Both the position numbers and the translations under genes were made by a program. Positions 11,156 through 23,455 of a stretch of 64,000 bases of DNA are shown piece by piece (the stretch's first letter is position 1; each line of letters begins with the position of its first letter). The stretch spans positions 372,001 through 436,000 of the forward strand of contig BEDY01000008.1 in the NCBI GenBank assembly GCA_002335605.1. Direction: 5' to 3'. The notes beneath the pieces were generated by a model. That model did no database searches. It was given only the letters and a program-made list of their open reading frames with translations, and was not told where the DNA came from. The DNA is from Prillingera fragicola. Taxonomy: Eukaryota; Basidiomycota; Tremellomycetes; Trichosporonales; Trichosporonaceae.

Positions 11156-13016
11156 CTACACGACCCTCTGCGACTTGTCCGGTCCTCCGACACCTTCCTC
11201 GGCCGGGCGCTTGAGCGACGCATTGCGCATCGCGGCATTGTGCCCACCACGGAACCCTCCCCTAAATCCTCCACGGAATCCGCCGCGGAAACCCCCTCGG
11301 TTGGGCATCGGCCGCTGCTGTTGCTGCTGAGGCATCATGCTGCCCTGCTGTATGCCTTGCTGCATGCCCTGCTGCTGCATGTTCATGTTGCCCATGGCGC
11401 CGTTGCCCATGGCCATGTTGTTGCCAGTCATATTGTTGGCCATGCCAACCATGCCATTGTTCATCATGCCGCTCATGGCGGCCATACCGCCAAACATCAT
11501 GCCCTGTGCAGCAAGCATCTGCATCTGGAGCAGATTCGCATTGGTGATCTTGATGTGAGACTGGAGGTTGGCCTTGAGAGCGGGGGGGACGAGAGGGTTG
11601 CGGAGCGTTTGCATCATGGCTTGGAGGTAGTCGTGCATGGTGTTCATGTCAGGCATCGGACCTTGGAACGGGTTCTTGCCGGACACGTCGAGAGCATTGG
11701 CGGCATCGGACGCTGGGGTGCCGCTGCCCTCGCCTTCACCAGCGGCCGCCTTCTCGGCTTCTTCTGCCTCCTCTCCCTCCTTCTTGCTGCGTTGGACCTC
11801 ACCCTCGACGTAGGCCTTGACGCGCTCGCGAAGCTTCTCGTCGGGCTTGAGCTTGTCAAGAGAAGCGACCTTGCTCTCACAGGCAGGGCATTCAAAGTCG
11901 TGCTCCATAAGGTAGTTTTGGATGCACTCCTCGCAGAACTGTGCGTCACAGCATGGTACCCGGACAGCTTCCCAGACGAGCTTCTTGCAAATACCGCAAG
12001 TGAGCTCGGGGTCCAGCGGCTCGGTATCGCGCACGTCCTGGCCAGTGAGGGTCTTGGCCTTGGCTGTCGCCTGTTTCTGCCACGCGCGCTGGTCGGGAAC
12101 GGCACGCACAAAGCCTCCGTCGGCGGTAAGCATTGCACCGCCTGACGAACCCTCGCCGGTAGTGGGGGTCTCGACGGTCTTGAGGAAACTCCTGGGGATA
12201 CCAGTGACACGCACAAAGCGTTTGCGGTCCTGGGCCGTTGGGTCCTCGTTGGTCGGACAGTTCTGAATCCAATGTCCCTTCTGTCCACAGCGGTAACAAA
12301 TATAGCCCACGGGTGGCTCCTTGTCGGGGGCCACAGAATAGTCAAACTTGCTGGGACCGCCACCAGGTCCACCAGGGCCAGAAGGTTTCAATGGCCGGCG
12401 ATTCTGACCAGCGTTGAAGCGGGGTAGTGATGACATGTCCTCCTGCATCTCCTCCCAGGTGTCGGCGTTCTGTTGCAACATGGCCTGGATACGCGCGTCC
12501 TCGTCGGCATCACCTGTTGTGATAGCAACAGCTGGTGCCCCAGCCTTTGGATCCTCTTTGCCATCGAAGCGCTTCGTCATACTGCCAAAGGTACCGCCAG
12601 TGCCGCGCGCGCCGCGATTCAACATCCGGTCCTTCATCGCCTCACGCGCGTGAGCTTCAATTCGGTGCTCGCCTGTCAGAGCAGATGCCGCATCTGTGCC
12701 GATGATGTAGTTTTGCGCAGTTCCGCGGCCCTTCATGGACGCAGGGCGTCGGCGAACAACGAGCGAGGAGGAACGTGCAATCTGGTGGTCGTCGTCCTTC
12801 ATCTCTGCGCGAGTTAGCGTCGTATCCAGTCTGCTTGGGGCGCCCTTACTCACCTTCTCCATTCTCGAGGACGACCAGGTCAAAGTCCTTGCCGTTACCG
12901 AGATTGTTGTCGAGCATGACCTGGCGCTTGAAGTCAAACACCGAGATATGGGTGCCGTCAAACTTGACCCGCGACTCATCGCGGCCAGCACCCCAGCGGT
13001 AGAAGACTGTCGACAT
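11156..13016 (-). CDS. MPE1: MPE1/RBBP6-type DWNN-zinc knuckle-RING protein, cleavage and polyadenylation factor subunit
   Basis: Two exons, 13016..12854 and 12804..11156, split by a 49-nt GTGAGT intron; 1812 nt, 603 residues. Residues 1-80 form a DWNN ubiquitin-like domain (FYRWGAGRDESRVKFDGTHI). A CCHC zinc knuckle (CYRCGQKGHWIQNCP) follows, then a RING/U-box finger starting CGICKKLVWEAVRVPCCDAQ and ending CPAC. The tail is Met/Gln/Asn-rich and ends with four GGFR repeats. This order, DWNN then knuckle then RING, is diagnostic of yeast Mpe1 and animal RBBP6. The protein helps recognise the polyadenylation signal and activates cleavage inside CPF. The low-complexity GGFR tail is a likely RNA-contact or condensate region (inference). 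The start chosen gives the complete DWNN domain; a longer open frame upstream is not compatible with it. Confidence 0.93.
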
Positions 13017-13596
13017 GATTGTTGATGCTGGGTGGCAACAACGTATGGGAGCGAGGAGGTGTAACTGTGCAGCTGAGTCCTTGGGAGAGTCAAAAGATCG
13101 AAAGTCAACCTATGTGCAGTTGGTTTCGCAACAGGTCAGGCCCTCTAGACGAGATGACAAGTCTGATATGTTCGATGCGTTCGACCGGGAGAAAGCCGCC
13201 TCTAGCACCAATTGCAGACGGATATCGAACGTAGAAGGTGATGGTCGATGCACAGATTACGAAGCCCTTTATAATCCACCCTGCTGTCCGCTGAGCTGTA
13301 CGATGATGCGCACGGCTGAGGATACCGGGTAGTCGCTGTGATCAAGAGGATGAGTAGTGATGTGCACCTCCTTGACGTCGAACTGACCTCCACAGCTGCT
13401 CACTGTACAAGCTAATGCCGGAGATAACACCGATCAGTGGCGTTCCTGTTGTTATCAGTCTCGGATCCGAAACCACGCATGATGTGGACCTCCACTCAAT
13501 CTAATCCAGTCAATCCAGTCACAACATAAAGAGTAAGCGGGGAGCAGGCCAAGCAATGCCCCAAACGCACGTCTAGACCCCACATCTCGTACACAA
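13017..13596. promoter_or_regulatory. Divergent promoter region MPE1 / Zn2Cys6 factor
   Basis: No coding segment is supported in these 580 bp between two divergent ATGs. Short open frames here lack splice support or homology that I can recognise. Confidence 0.4.
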
Positions 13597-15823
13597 ATGA
13601 CATCCAATATGTCGCTATTCAACGGTGCAACGCGCAAGCAAAACGTTGCATGCGATGCCTGTCGAGCAAAGAAGATCCGATGCCGCAGGACATCGACCAC
13701 TCAACGCGTGAGTCGATCGGGTGGCGAATTCTCTAAGAGCAGGCAGTTGCTGATACATTTTTCTCGCAGTGTGAACAATGCGTCAACAAGGACATTGAGT
13801 GCACATCCAATTACATTGAACAGCTGCAAAGCAAGCCTAAGAAGCCCAGGCGGTTTCGCAGCCAAGAGGACAAGGCTGGCCCGTCTGGTACTGCCGAGGT
13901 CCGATGGTCAGGCGACGAGGGACGACCGTCATCCATGGGCTCAAGAACATCTTCAGGAGCAGTCGCTGGAGCCGAAGAGGGCCAGTCGCGCGAACGTGAC
14001 CCATTGGCAGTCAACGAGTGAGTCTGCACAGGTTCCACTAGGCAGTCAACTGGTGCTGACCTGGCACAGCGCTATTGCTCTCATGAGCTACATGGCCCCA
14101 ACATCATCGGCATCTTTTGGAAGAACACATTTAAAGCACCCTGCAGTGATTCAGACGGACCTCCTGCGCTATCTCTTCTCACCCACACCTGTTCACCACC
14201 AGGAGTGGCGATACTCTGATGTGCCCAGCTTGGAGGCAGTGCACTCTGGAAGCTCTGATCTCTGGGAAGAGACTGGCGGTGCCGTGTGGGACGAACCAGC
14301 CTCCTCAGCTCATTTGGGGCTATGGGCGAGCGGTGAAGCAGAACTCGAAAAGTGAGTCGAGTCGAATACCTTGTGCCTTGCTAATCTGAGCAGCATGACT
14401 ATGGAGTTTCTCGATTGTTTCTTCTCCATCGTGGCCTGCCGGGTACCGATCCTTGACGCCGACACATTCATCGCCCGCTTCAAGGACCCAGGGGGACCTG
14501 CTGGTCCCCTTCCACACGCTCTATTGGCTGTCGTGATTGCACTTGGTGCCAAGTTTAGCGATCACGAGTCTGTAACTGCCGATCGGGACGAGAGTGTATC
14601 CCGCGATGGCGATGCTGGCGGAGGCCGTCCACGCTCGCGCATGTGTCAGCTTTTGGTGATTCGGGCACGTGAGGTGGTGGAGACCTGCAAGGCTTTCCGT
14701 GTACCAACACTCGTCAACGCCCAGTCATTAGTGTTGCTGGAAATTCTGCTTGGACGTGAGTTCTTGAGGTGAAAAAGGAAGCCTCTGCTGACCTGGACAG
14801 AATCTGCGACTCTCAAGCAACGCTACCGTGCTAGCTACATGTTCACCGCCGCGAGTCTCATGGAACAGCTCGGAGACGTCCCCCTGCTCCAGTTCACCCC
14901 CGTCAACGATGAGAGGATGCGTACTCAGCTCCTCCTATACATGGTGTCCGGATTCGAAACCTCGTTTTACCGCTTGCGGCCTGATACGTAAGTCTGCGCC
15001 TGGAGGGGGGGCGGTGCTGACAAACAGTTTCTTCACCATCAACGAAGTCGGTCCATTGCTGTCAACCGCCGCCTCCCTAGGCATGGACGAGGACGTGAGT
15101 GTCAGCGCAGTCGAAGAGGAGCTTTCCCTGCGTGCACCTCTAATCCCACAGCCCTGGCTCTTTGCTGCCCGCTCAGCCGCCACCACTGCCCGCCGGCTCA
15201 TCGACCTCTGGACACCCCGTGTTGCCGCCTCCGGTATTCCGCTGACACTGCTTCGCGATTTTGTCCACGAGCACACAAGCTGGCGCGACCTTTACTTGAA
15301 CAAGCTCGGCATTGCCCTGCCCTTGCCTGCGCACTGGAGCTTTGAGGATGCTGTCAAGGCGTGCTCGACCGACATCTTCCACCACGCGCTCTGGCTCGTG
15401 GTCGACCGCGCAGTTCGTGACTTCGGCATTGCTGACGGCGAAGATGGTGGTGCCATGAGGAGCAATATGGTTGCCCTCGAGGTTGCCACCATGCGCGAGC
15501 GGCTCAAGGGCGAGTCAGCGCATGCGGCGTCGCGCATTGCCATGATTGCGGCAGTTGGCACAGAGCAGAGGCACATGCGCTTGGATCCGCTGATCTGCTA
15601 TCGCCCCATCTTTGATTCAGGCATGTACCTTGCCCGGCAGGGCAACATGGACTGCATGGGCTGCATACTTGCGCTCAAGCAGTATGCCGTCGCATACCCC
15701 CAGATGTGGGACCTCGCGCTCGAGATCGAGACCGCCCTTAACCGCAAGACGACAGGCGGTCCTGCGCCGGAACTGGCTTTGATGGAGGCTGAAGTCATGC
15801 ACCAGAACGGCCTCACTGCCTAG
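13597..15823 (+). CDS. Fungal Zn(II)2Cys6 transcription factor
   Basis: Six exons: 13597..13707, 13770..14017, 14070..14351, 14394..14755, 14801..14987 and 15028..15823. They total 1986 nt, 661 residues. The binuclear zinc cluster is at residues 19-48 with spacing CX2CX6CX8CX2CX6C, split after the third Cys by the first intron. A basic linker (KPKKPRRF) follows, as in DNA-binding clusters. The middle and C-terminal parts look like the helical fungal-specific regulatory region: LDCFFSIVACRVPILDADTF, then a run including FTAASLMEQLGD. Targets cannot be predicted. A perfect-looking 57-nt intron (15095..15151: GTGAGT donor, CTAAT, CACAG) lies in frame without a stop. The protein is therefore 661 residues if it is retained or 642 if it is removed. 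The nearest neighbours are housekeeping genes, so there is no cluster context. Confidence 0.88.
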
Positions 15824-16948
15824 GCCGAAGCCAGTAGTCAACCTACCCTCCACTCCGGGACATTTCGGGATAAAATAATTAAAATACACGCTAGAAAAAC
15901 GGCCGCACCCAGGCCCTCGCCCCCGCCCAGCGACGCTCGCACCCAACATTTTCAGTTAAAGTAACCAGCATCAACAGTGCTCTTGCTTTCTCCCATTGTA
16001 CCCCGTCAGTCCTAAGTGGCCAGCCAGTGAGTGTCTCTCCTTCAACACCTTTTTGTCGCGTCCACTATCCCTTCTTCCACTCCTTGTGCGCACAGCCCTA
16101 CGCACACAAGGTGTGCCTCGTCTTCACGCGCGGTGTCGAGCCATCTGCCTGTGTTCTGTGCACTAGGCAGGGCTCGGTCGCACGTATCATGATGATCATT
16201 ATTGTCGCCCCAGTCCTACTGGCCTCTATCCCTGCGGGGGGACGCCTTGAGGATCGACTCGCACTCAGCCAAATAGTTGCTCACTGAGCCTTCAATCCTT
16301 CACTTTTCTTTGACATGTGTTGAAACAAGTGCTGACGATAAAAGGTTGCTTGCACACTGTGCGAGGATGGCGGCCCGCCTTGGGATATGAACACAGTGTG
16401 AGTATCCATTCCAGCCCCCTACACTCCACACCCACCCCGTCGCATGCGAGTGCGACACGGCGCAGGAGCTCTCCAGCGAGGAGAGTTGCTGCTGCCTGCC
16501 CAAGGATGATTTACTTTCCATGCTAAGACTGAGTCCGAACCTGGACGGTGACGTCGAAAATGTACATTAAGAACGGCCAACTTAGGGCATCTACCACAAC
16601 CTACCCTTTCTTTCCTACCATCTCTTTTCCCCGTTCTTAAAGATGGTGCAGACGCTGACTATGTCTCAGGGTTGATCCACTGTTATTGAATGTAGTATTG
16701 TAGCTTGGGATGCTTGCGTCCAATGTATCGATTTGTTGTCTCCGCGTTGTTGCGTCCAGTGTGGTTTAGTGATCGTCATGCTTGTTCTGCCCGGTGGGTG
16801 GCTGTTGAAGTTGAGCGCCAACATTGACTTCAGTGCCAGGGTTCGTGTGCATGATCTGTTAATCCGTGTCCTCATCCCGTAGTAAGCCTCATGACGGGGT
16901 GACATGCAAGTCAGGTATCAATGCTACATAAAGATTGCCATGCTTTCT
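15824..16948. other. Gap with splice-like signals but no firm gene
   Basis: This 1.1 kb lies between the Zn2Cys6 factor and the THO2 stop. Donor/acceptor-like pairs occur (GTGAGTGTC at 16027 with GCGCACAG near 16087-16094; GTGTGCC near 16110; GCTGACGATAAAAG ending near 16344). They suggest a spliced transcript on the plus strand. No ATG lies in the apparent first exon. One short reading is described separately at 16387-16570. Confidence 0.3.
16387..16570 (+). CDS. Possible small Cys-rich peptide, 34 residues, two exons
   Basis: ATGAACACAGT (16387..16397) is followed by a GTGAGT donor. The next acceptor, CTCTCCAG at 16469-16476, joins in phase to 16477..16570, ending in TAA. The peptide starts MNTVEESCCCLPKDDLL and continues as an acidic, Leu-containing tail. 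The CCC cluster could be palmitoylated or bind metal; this is inference. Upstream of the ATG the same frame stays open to an AAAAG acceptor-like site, so the peptide could be the end of a longer product whose start I cannot find. There is no homology that I recognise. Confidence 0.25.
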
Positions 16949-19900
16949 CTACTTCTCAAGGGTCGCGCGCATAGCGCCAGCCAACAACCGGTTTCCAGCT
17001 GACCCTTCCCTCCTTCCTCCACCACCGCCGCCACCACCACCTCCCCCTCCACCACCACCAGACCGGCGCCCACCGCCTCCACGCGCACGCTTGACGCCCG
17101 GCGAGTCTTCACGCGAAGACGGGCCATCGTCCAATGGCCTCTTGCGACTACCGCTTCCGCCATCGTCGCGCTCACGCGGCGCACCGCCAGGAGTGTTGGG
17201 GGCGGAGCCACCTCCGAGGCCCATACGCGCTGCGAGGCTGATAGGGGGTGTTGGGGCACCGTCACCACCACCGCCGGAACCGCGTTCACCGCGTCCCTGG
17301 CCGCTACCACGAGGGCGCCGTCCGTCGCGCTCTCGCTCACGCTCAGGCATGGCAGGAGCGACGGGCATACCCTTGTCGCTGCCGCGAATTTCGATGCCAG
17401 GACCTGGCGAGTCGGGTCCACCTACGCGGCGGTCACGTCCGTCACGGCCGCGGCCATCTCGGCGGCGTCGGTCGTCGTCCCTCGGGTCGCGGTCTGCGGG
17501 ACGCTCGGGCTCACGGGTCACGGGCGTCGCGGCGCCGGATCCTGGTCCGGCGGGCGGACGCTGACCCCGATTGCGGTCCACGGGCGGCTCGTCGCGGCCC
17601 CGACGGTCATCTGCAGGTGCAGACGGTGCTGGCGCCGCAGTGACGGCTGCCGGCACCGAGGCAACAGGCGCAGGTGCGGGCGAGTTCCGGCGCGAGTCGC
17701 GGCGGGGCTCACGAGCGTCGGCACGTTTGTCGTCAATGGGACGCTTGTCATCAGCCGGCCTGTCGCGAGGCGTCGCCCCACCAGCTGACCGGTCATCGCG
17801 GCGGTCGTCCCTTCGTCCATCTCGGCGGTCATCGCGACCGTCCCTCCGGCGATCAGGCTCCTCGCGGCGGATATCCCTGGCGTCGCGGGGATCACGCTCG
17901 CGTGGCCGCTCGTCGTGTCGCCTGTCGTCGTGTCGTCTGTCGTCCCTCGCATCTCCACGGCCATCCCTCCGCCTGTCGTCGCGGCGGTCACCAACGCGAT
18001 CATCTCGGCGTCCATCGCGTCCATCACGGCGGTCATCCCTCGCATCCCTTGGCGCATGCGGTGCGTCGCGGGGATGCGCATCCCTGGGATGCCTGTCGCG
18101 GTCGTCCCTCCTCTCGTCCCTGCGATCACCACGTCGGTCGTCCCTCTCATCCCTCCTCGGCTCTTCCCTGCGCGCAACCTCGCGCTCACGTTCATCGCCC
18201 TCCCGCCGGCGCGAGCGGTCGCTCACACGACTGTCAGCTGTATCGCTTCGGCGCGCACGGCCACCAGGAGGGGGCGAATTGCGGGGTGTCGAGTGGCGCG
18301 AATCCCGCGCATCAGTTCGAGGACTACGACCGCCCGCAGGGCCACTCGGCGGCGCAGAGCTAGCAATAGAGCCAAACTTGCGTGCACGCGCAGCAGCGCG
18401 CGCCTCGTCGACGCTCAGCTCAGTCGGTGGGCCCATGTTGAGCCCGGCAGCGCGCTCCGGGTGGGCTGCGCGTGGGCCTGTTGGGGCGGCGGGCGGCGTG
18501 GGGAGGGAGTGAGTGGGTGCTGAAGCAGCGGCCTTGGCCTCGCGCTCCTTTGCAGAGCGGTTGTTGCGGCTCTGCTCGAGCTTGGCGCGGAGGGCCTTGG
18601 CGTCTGCGGACGACGTGGCTGGCGCGGATGCTGGCTCGGGCGTCGCGCTTGCCTCGGCTGCCGCCTCAATGGCAGGCTCCTTAGCGTCGGCGTTGCCGGT
18701 GCCATTTGCGTCGGTAGAAGGTGCAGGCGCGGGTGCGGCTTTGGGCACAGCTCTCTGACCGAGGGGGTGGAACTCTGCTGGCGACACACAGGCACGGTGG
18801 CTCTTGCGATTACGCAGCTGGGAAATGTACGAGTTGAACGCAGGCTTGAGGTCGGGCGTGAGGCTGCCATCCTTTCGGTCGAGCAGACCCTTGACGGCAT
18901 CTTCAATCTTCTTGGCGTGAGTCGTCATGGCCGGGTAGCATGGAAGAACCTTGAGCGCGATGAGTACGGCGTTCTTGGGACTGTACAGCGAATTCTCCGT
19001 GTCCCAGCATGCGAGCAGGCCGTTGCAGACGTAGAGGTGGAATCTTGCGTAAAAGTTCCGGAACTTGTCCCAAGTCATGGGCATCTGAGGCTCGTTGGGC
19101 TTGGAGATAAAGTTCATGCCGTGGAGGGTCTGGGACTCGAGGAGCGCAGCATTGTCGATCGGCTTGGATGGCACATCGCAGCCGAGAGCCTCGCGGTAGT
19201 ACTTCTCCTCGTTGCTGTGCCAAACGTCCAGGTCGGTCATAATCAGCGCAAGGCAGCGACCGAGGTTGTGGGCCTCGCCCTCCGTGCACTCGAATATGCG
19301 CGTCTCGAGGTCCTTGCTGAAGTTGAGGTATGCGTAGACGGTCGCAAAGCCTGGTGTGCCAAAGTCGTGGGCCATGCGGATAAACTTGGCAACAAAGAAA
19401 GCGTCGGCGGCTGACTGCACCGCGCGAGGGTACAGGCAGTGCTTGTGCAGCAAGTTGACGATGGAGTTGCCGAGGTCGCGACCGACAGTGTGCGCAAACC
19501 ACTGACTACTCTCAGTCGCCAAGCGTGCGCGCATAGCATTGACGTGCTCTTCCATCGCGGGACGCTCCTCGAGCAGCTTCTTGTTCCTGTTACGGAGACG
19601 GGCTCCCTCGACGCGCGTCTCGTGTGTAGGCTTCAGGGCCTCGAGGTCGCGGATGAGCTTTGTGATGCGCGCCGTGGCCTTGTCGTACGTCGATCCCGAA
19701 AAGGCAATGTCCGAGGCACGTAGGCTGTTGAAGCGCGCGACAAAGGGGCACGAAAGCAGCTCCTTGACGTCGCTTTCCAGCAAGTAGCGCAGCTCATCGA
19801 TCGTCTCGTTGAGGCTTGCAGGCCACCAGTCGGCAGAGGCCGGCTCGTCGACAACCATGCCGTCGACCTCGGCCGGTTTCTCGGCAGCTTGAGCAGCAGC

Positions 19901-22900
19901 GAGCTTGGGACGCAGAATTGCCCAGGCAAGCTGGGACTCTACACCGCATCCACCTTGCAGCTTGCCCAGTGTAGGAATTAGCTCAAGCAGCTCGTCAGGC
20001 GTGAGGTGCTGGGTAATGAGATCGCAGTACTGGTAGAAGACGTCGCGTGCCCAGTCCCTCCTCTCTCCCATAATCTTGACGGGAATGTCGTCGTTCAACC
20101 GCAAAGTGTCGCGGGTGAGGAGCGCAAGGCCGACAAGAATTGGTATGGCGAGGTGCGTCTCACGTAGGGCCTGAATCAGACGCGGCAGACTCTTGCGAAC
20201 CTGGACTATGAGCTCGTGCGAGCGCTTGACGTTGTAGTTTGGTCGGGCGACTGTGATTTCGGTCTCGTAAAACGACTCGCGGATCATCTCGGGACCGGTG
20301 GCGTACGCCTCGACCTGGCTCGACGAGACGACATTGTTGGACACAATGTCCTCCCCCGACATGCCGCCCACAAGGTTCTCAACGACTGTAAGAACCGACG
20401 AGTCGAGGAACTTGACACGGTTGGCAATATACTGCAGCACTGGCTCAAGGTGGAAGGGGAATCGACGGTTGACGAGACCCATAAAGGTCGACAAGTGACC
20501 AATCTTCTTGGGCGTCATCTGGTTTTCGTTGGAGAGCGTGTCCACCCAGCTCCAGACGGCAATGTCCTTGGCGAGCGCGTTGACGTACCTGCCAACCTCA
20601 ATGACGTACTCGCCAATGTTGCCTATACTACCGTAAGACATGACCTGAGAGTTGGCAATGGTCCAAAGAGCAATGGGGTTGGCGTGGCTGAATTTGGCGA
20701 GCGCACGCGCAGGTCCGCGCTCGGCAGCCTGCGACGCAAGCGCACCTGCGGTAGGGTTCGACTGGGCGGCAGTAACACGTCCAAGAGACTGCTTGATCTC
20801 GCGGTTGCACTTGTTGGTCGCGTGCACGGCTGGCAAAAAGTTGTTGCGCGCATTGGGGCTGCAAGTGCTATCACGCCACTCGCCGTACAGCGATGCGCGC
20901 TCCGCCCATGGGAGAAACTCGAGTACTCTGCCGAGGTCGATAGCAAAGTTTGCTGTTGCAGCGTCGGACAATATGAGGGAGGGGAGGAGGGTATTACGGA
21001 TCAAGCCGCGCCACGGCTGGATCTCCTTTTCGGTTGGCTGAGTAGAAATCGTCTGGTCAAAGGTGAGGGGACCGGAAGTGATGCCCTGTGCCGCCATCTT
21101 CTCATTGCGAAGAGTCTTGAAGTAATCGGCAGCGATGCGACAGATCTTGGCCATGATGGACGCCTCACGACCACCTAGACCACGCAAAAGCTTCAGCCAA
21201 GGCTCACCCTTAAGGTAAATGTCCCCGACCGACTCCCAGGCAGTGAGCTCGTCTTCCCATCCGGGATAGAAGAACTCGAAGCGCTTGGCGATAGTAGAAG
21301 GGGGCGCGGGACTCCAAGTCGAGTAACCAACAGCCTCGGGCGTAGACTCGGGGGCGGCAGAGTAACCAGGGCTGGAGCCCACACGACGCCACACAGGTTC
21401 CAAGCAGTACTCAACGTTGCGCAGAATGATTGATGCGACTTGGGGATGCGAGGTCGCCAACCACGGGTACTCCGCAAGGAGGTAAAGGGACAGCTCGCTC
21501 TCGCCAACAGCCAGCAATGCCTCGAGGAGCTGAATCTTTTGCTCTTCTTGGGGCTTCTGAGGCTTGGCCTCCTCAGCCGCGCTCGCTGATCCGGAATCAG
21601 GGGCGTCGTCATCCACCAGCACCGAGTTTGCCAGGGCGTTGGAAGGTCCGGTGCGCGAAGTCATTGCCGCGCGGTACTTGGAGTGTACCTCGGCCATACC
21701 CTTGTCGTCGGGACTCAACTGCAAGGTCAGCAGACGTACCCGGAAGACGTACGTACCGAAGGGAGAAGATGCGCTGCCTTGACAAAGCCGCGCTTCACGA
21801 GCACTGCGGCGAGAAATATCAACTCGACGGGCGTGCTGCCGTTATCGCCGTTCTGTCTGTCAGTGCCATTTAGCTTCTCAGACCAACCTGGTAAAACTTG
21901 AAGCGGAAACCCAGAGTCTGCGCGATCGCCGTGTTACCATCCACACCAACGTCCATCGCGTGCTCGATTCGCTCCGTCTCTGACCGCTCGTCATGGGTCG
22001 CCACATGCTCCTTCGGGCACCAGTACGACTCTTGCAAGAGCGCCAGGAAGAATCGCCAGTGGTAGACGACCTTGATGCTTGCAATCTCAAGAATAAGATC
22101 CAACACACGCGCGGGGGCGAGGCCAAAGGCGCCTATTATGTTGAGAACATTTGCCCAGACGACCTTGGCTCGGCGCTGCGTCTCCTCGGCGCTGTCCTCT
22201 GCTCCACCACCTAGCGCTCCTGGACCGGTGAGCAGCACAATGAGATGAGCAAAACCCTCGGACGACTCGCGCAGGAGGTTGCGCGTGCGCTGCTTGAAGA
22301 AGGTTGAGGTTGTGAGCTTGACCAGGAGTCGCTGGAGCATGTCGGGGTTGCGTGGAGTAGGGTGCATGCGGCCGAGACGCTCGGGGGAGAGAATAAGATT
22401 GATAATGTGCAAAGGAAGCAGCTTTTGTGACTGCGGGAGTTAGAGAATGTTGAGAGGTGCTTGGCGGCGAACGCACCACAATCTTGTCAACGATGGCAGC
22501 TGCTTTTGTCATGACTTCCGCGCGCTGGGCAGCGTTCTCGTCCTCAGTCTTGTTCTGCCCATGGTAGTCGGTTGTATCCTTGTGCGATATGCAGACCTCA
22601 TCAAGTGTCTCGAGCAGGGCGATGGAGAATGCCGCAAGCTGCTCCTCATCGTTGTCCTTTGGCAAGCCTCCTAGGACCTGACTGATGATGGCGAGAATGT
22701 CGGTGGCATCGCGCGGGGATCGCAAGAGAGTGAGAATGGTGTGCGCAAGATTCAACGAGGTGAGTGGCTGCTCGACCACAGCCCTGGTCTGGTCCTGGAC
22801 GACTGCGACGCTGCGATAATGTCAGTGATCAACGGAACAACAATCCGACGTTGTGATCAACTTACATAGAGTCTTGTCCTCCATTGTCCCACGCTGCTAT

Positions 22901-23074
22901 AGCGTCGTTGACCTTGTCGAGGTTGGGGTCGCGTGCCAGCAATGGTGCTGACTGTGCGACCTTTTTGGTCGGCATGATGGCCAGAGAGTGTTGAGGAGGA
23001 ACAAAGCGACTGATCTCTCCTTCTGGCTCTAGCCTGGTCGCCGACTTCGGCGACACCATCTCGACTTGCACCAT
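16949..23074 (-). CDS. THO2: THO complex subunit 2 (transcription-export)
   Basis: Five exons: 23074..22866, 22810..22477, 22430..21888, 21852..21757 and 21718..16949. They total 5952 nt, 1983 residues. Later ATGs at 23059 and 22975 are also possible starts. The N-terminal third has the THOC2 landmarks SYWCPKEH and TLGFRFKFYQ, then LAAVLVKRGFVKAAHLLP. A Tho2-type segment beginning at YWCP and a long alpha-helical body continue to about residue 1450. The last ~450 residues are low complexity: Ala/Pro/Ser, then a dense Arg-Asp-Glu region coded at about 17,780-18,200, then Gly/Arg with a run of Gly (17,018-17,062). THO couples transcription elongation to mRNA export and protects against R-loops in the nucleus; charged or RG tails fit RNA contact. 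The third intron is only 35 nt with a GTTGGT donor. Both neighbours on the 5' side are divergent. Confidence 0.9.
17780..18200 (-). repeat. Arg-Asp low-complexity repeat coding region inside THO2
   Basis: Degenerate codons for RDD/RRD/RDER-type units recur throughout this stretch. They give a strand-asymmetric, CG-rich sequence with many GTCATCGCG / GTCGTC-like pieces on the plus strand. It creates long false open frames on the opposite strand. It is a protein repeat, not a mobile element. Confidence 0.7.
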
Positions 23075-23455
23075 TCCACTTGCTCGCGTGGCAGATTTAG
23101 GATAAATAAAGAAAATAACTGAATAAATAATATGACATGGGTGGTGGATTCTTCCGTTTAACAGCAGTTTACTCTCACTGTGGACAGTTATGAGGTCGCG
23201 TTTTGTGTATGCATGCTGTGAGCTGTATGACAGTAAGCAGTCAACACGAACGCAACCACTACTGTGGCCCATTCCACTCTGTCTTGTTTCTTACGTACAG
23301 GAGGTGTGTAAGCTTCGCAAGTCAAGCAATGGCGCGATCAGAATGATGTCAAAACGAGACCTCCACTTTCTTCGTATTTGTCTGCAGATGCTGTTGCCAC
23401 TGAACGCGCGACATTGCTTGTCAACACTGCACCTGTTAGCACCGGACAACAACTA
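23075..23455. promoter_or_regulatory. Divergent promoter region THO2 / Rdx protein
   Basis: This 381 bp lies between divergent starts. The segment 23,098-23,135 is AT-rich (AAATAAAGAAAATAACTGAA and following) and is a plausible core promoter for THO2. No gene is seen. Confidence 0.4.

Noticed and set aside
17571..18512. Long plus-strand open frame (~313 codons), Arg/Ser-rich
   Set aside because: It is the antisense shadow of the Arg-Asp repeat in THO2, which has conserved landmarks and correct splicing on the other strand.
20216..21178. Plus-strand open frame of 320 codons
   Set aside because: Antisense shadow inside the THO2 body; no domain seen.
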